A program made the position numbers and the translations under genes. Shown here in pieces: positions 63,258-64,000 of a stretch of DNA of 64,000 nt. How positions within the stretch are numbered: position 1 is the stretch's first letter; every line of letters begins with the position of its first letter. Under the pieces are notes generated by a model. The model saw only the letters and a program-made list of their open reading frames with translations, did not search any database and was not told the origin of the DNA. Origin of the DNA: CBDDGJ01 sp965199285 (GTDB lineage Bacteria > Pseudomonadota > Alphaproteobacteria > RS24); NCBI GenBank assembly GCA_965199285.1, contig OZ240687.1:682001-746000 (forward strand), given 5' to 3'.

Positions 63258-64000
63258 TTACTCTATGATGGCGGATACGACGCCAGCGCCGACCGTGCGG
63301 CCGCCTTCGCGGATAGCGAAACGAAGTTTCTCTTCCATCGCAATCGGCACAATAAGCTCAACATCCATCTCGACATTATCACCCGGCATAACCATCTCCG
63401 TGCCAGAGGGAAGCGCGCAAATGCCCGTAACATCCGTCGTCCGAAAATAAAATTGAGGACGATAATTGGTGAAAAACGGCGTATGACGCCCCCCCTCATC
63501 CTTCGTCAGAATATAAGCCTCTGCCTTAAACTTCGTATGCGGCGTGATTGAACCTGGAGCGCATAAAACCTGCCCCCGCTCAACCTCTTCACGCTTCGTG
63601 CCACGCAATAACACACCAACATTATCACCAGCCTCACCGCTATCCAATAATTTACGGAACATTTCAACACCCGTACAAGTCGTCTTTTGCGTATCCTTAA
63701 TCCCGACAATCTCAATCTCATCGCCAACTGTCACAATCCCGCGCTCAACACGACCCGTCACAACCGTGCCCCGACCAGAAATAGAAAACACATCCTCAAT
63801 CGGTAACAAAAAGGGCTGATCCTTCGGACGGTCAGGCTGTGGAATATACTCATCAACCGCCGCCATAAGTTTCAAAATCGCTTCCTTACCAATCTCATCA
63901 TCGCGACCTTCCAATGCCGCCAAAGCACTGCCAGAAATAATCGGTATATCATCGCCAGGAAACTCATAAGAACTAAGCAAATCACGTACTTCCATCTCAA
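63258..64000 (-). CDS. tuf: Elongation factor Tu, copy 2, cut by the window edge
   Basis: The last 247 codons or so of a second tuf are visible, continuing past the right edge. From 63268 on it is identical at the base level to 43443-44175 of copy 1; the only difference in the coding part is one base in the penultimate codon (SAIIE versus SAIVE). It is followed 7 bp later by tRNA-Trp, so the two are probably cotranscribed. Confidence 0.97.
   Translation of the reverse strand, partial: EMEVRDLLSSYEFPGDDIPIISGSALAALEGRDDEIGKEAILKLMAAVDEYIPQPDRPKDQPFLLPIEDVFSISGRGTVVTGRVERGIVTVGDEIEIVGIKDTQKTTCTGVEMFRKLLDSGEAGDNVGVLLRGTKREEVERGQVLCAPGSITPHTKFKAEAYILTKDEGGRHTPFFTNYRPQFYFRTTDVTGICALPSGTEMVMPGDNVEMDVELIVPIAMEEKLRFAIREGGRTVGAGVVSAIIE

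Overview
The window is a stretch of an alphaproteobacterial chromosome. Support comes from a short-lid adenylate kinase inside the ribosomal operon, the rplQ-degP-crcB-rluC-HAD-ATP12 run, a PccBA-type carboxylase, an assimilatory (iron-sulfur) CysH beside a Met8-like siroheme protein, and a DUF2793 phage-tail/GTA-like protein. I cannot name a genus; a marine lineage is a guess.

Layout. (1) 1-10.8 kb is an AT-rich surface-carbohydrate region: the tail of a membrane protein, a methyltransferase and an epimerase on the minus strand, then a plus-strand run of FAD oxidoreductase (lhgO-like), gmhB-like phosphatase, SDR and two glycosyltransferases. It is interrupted by a deleted IS3-family remnant and a beheaded membrane-protein gene, and closes with a wecB-type epimerase. 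(2) 10.8-12.6 kb holds a lone phage tail-fibre-like gene. (3) 12.6-21.6 kb is metabolic: thiolase-like protein and histidine phosphatase, glnB-glnA, a broken nuclease gene carrying a palindromic insert, a mazEF toxin-antitoxin pair, a quinone-reductase-like protein, cysG(N)-cysH and lipB. (4) 21.8-29.6 kb is a minus-strand series: pccB-pccA, ATP12, HAD, rluC, crcB and degP. (5) 29.6-47.7 kb is the complete str-S10-spc-alpha ribosomal superoperon on the minus strand (rpsL to rplQ, with tuf, fusA, secY, adk and rpoA). (6) 48.1-51.3 kb carries two accessory membrane genes, a frameshifted TonB-dependent receptor and a DUF1624-type acyltransferase. (7) 51.4-64 kb is the beta operon: secE-nusG-rplKAJL-rpoBC, preceded by tRNA-Trp and a second tuf cut by the window edge.

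Functionally the window is dominated by translation and transcription machinery. The carbohydrate region probably builds or decorates LPS, O-antigen or exopolysaccharide. No clearly new multi-gene system was found. The observations most worth a second look are small: a terminator embedded in the degP signal-peptide codons next to rplQ, a palindrome-rich insert that breaks a nuclease gene, a 92-residue acidic tail on ribosomal protein L3, a glycosyltransferase with two inserted domains, four 13-bp tandem repeats behind tRNA-Trp, a pair of inverted copies of the rpsL promoter sequence, and in-frame triplicated short repeats in two unrelated genes.
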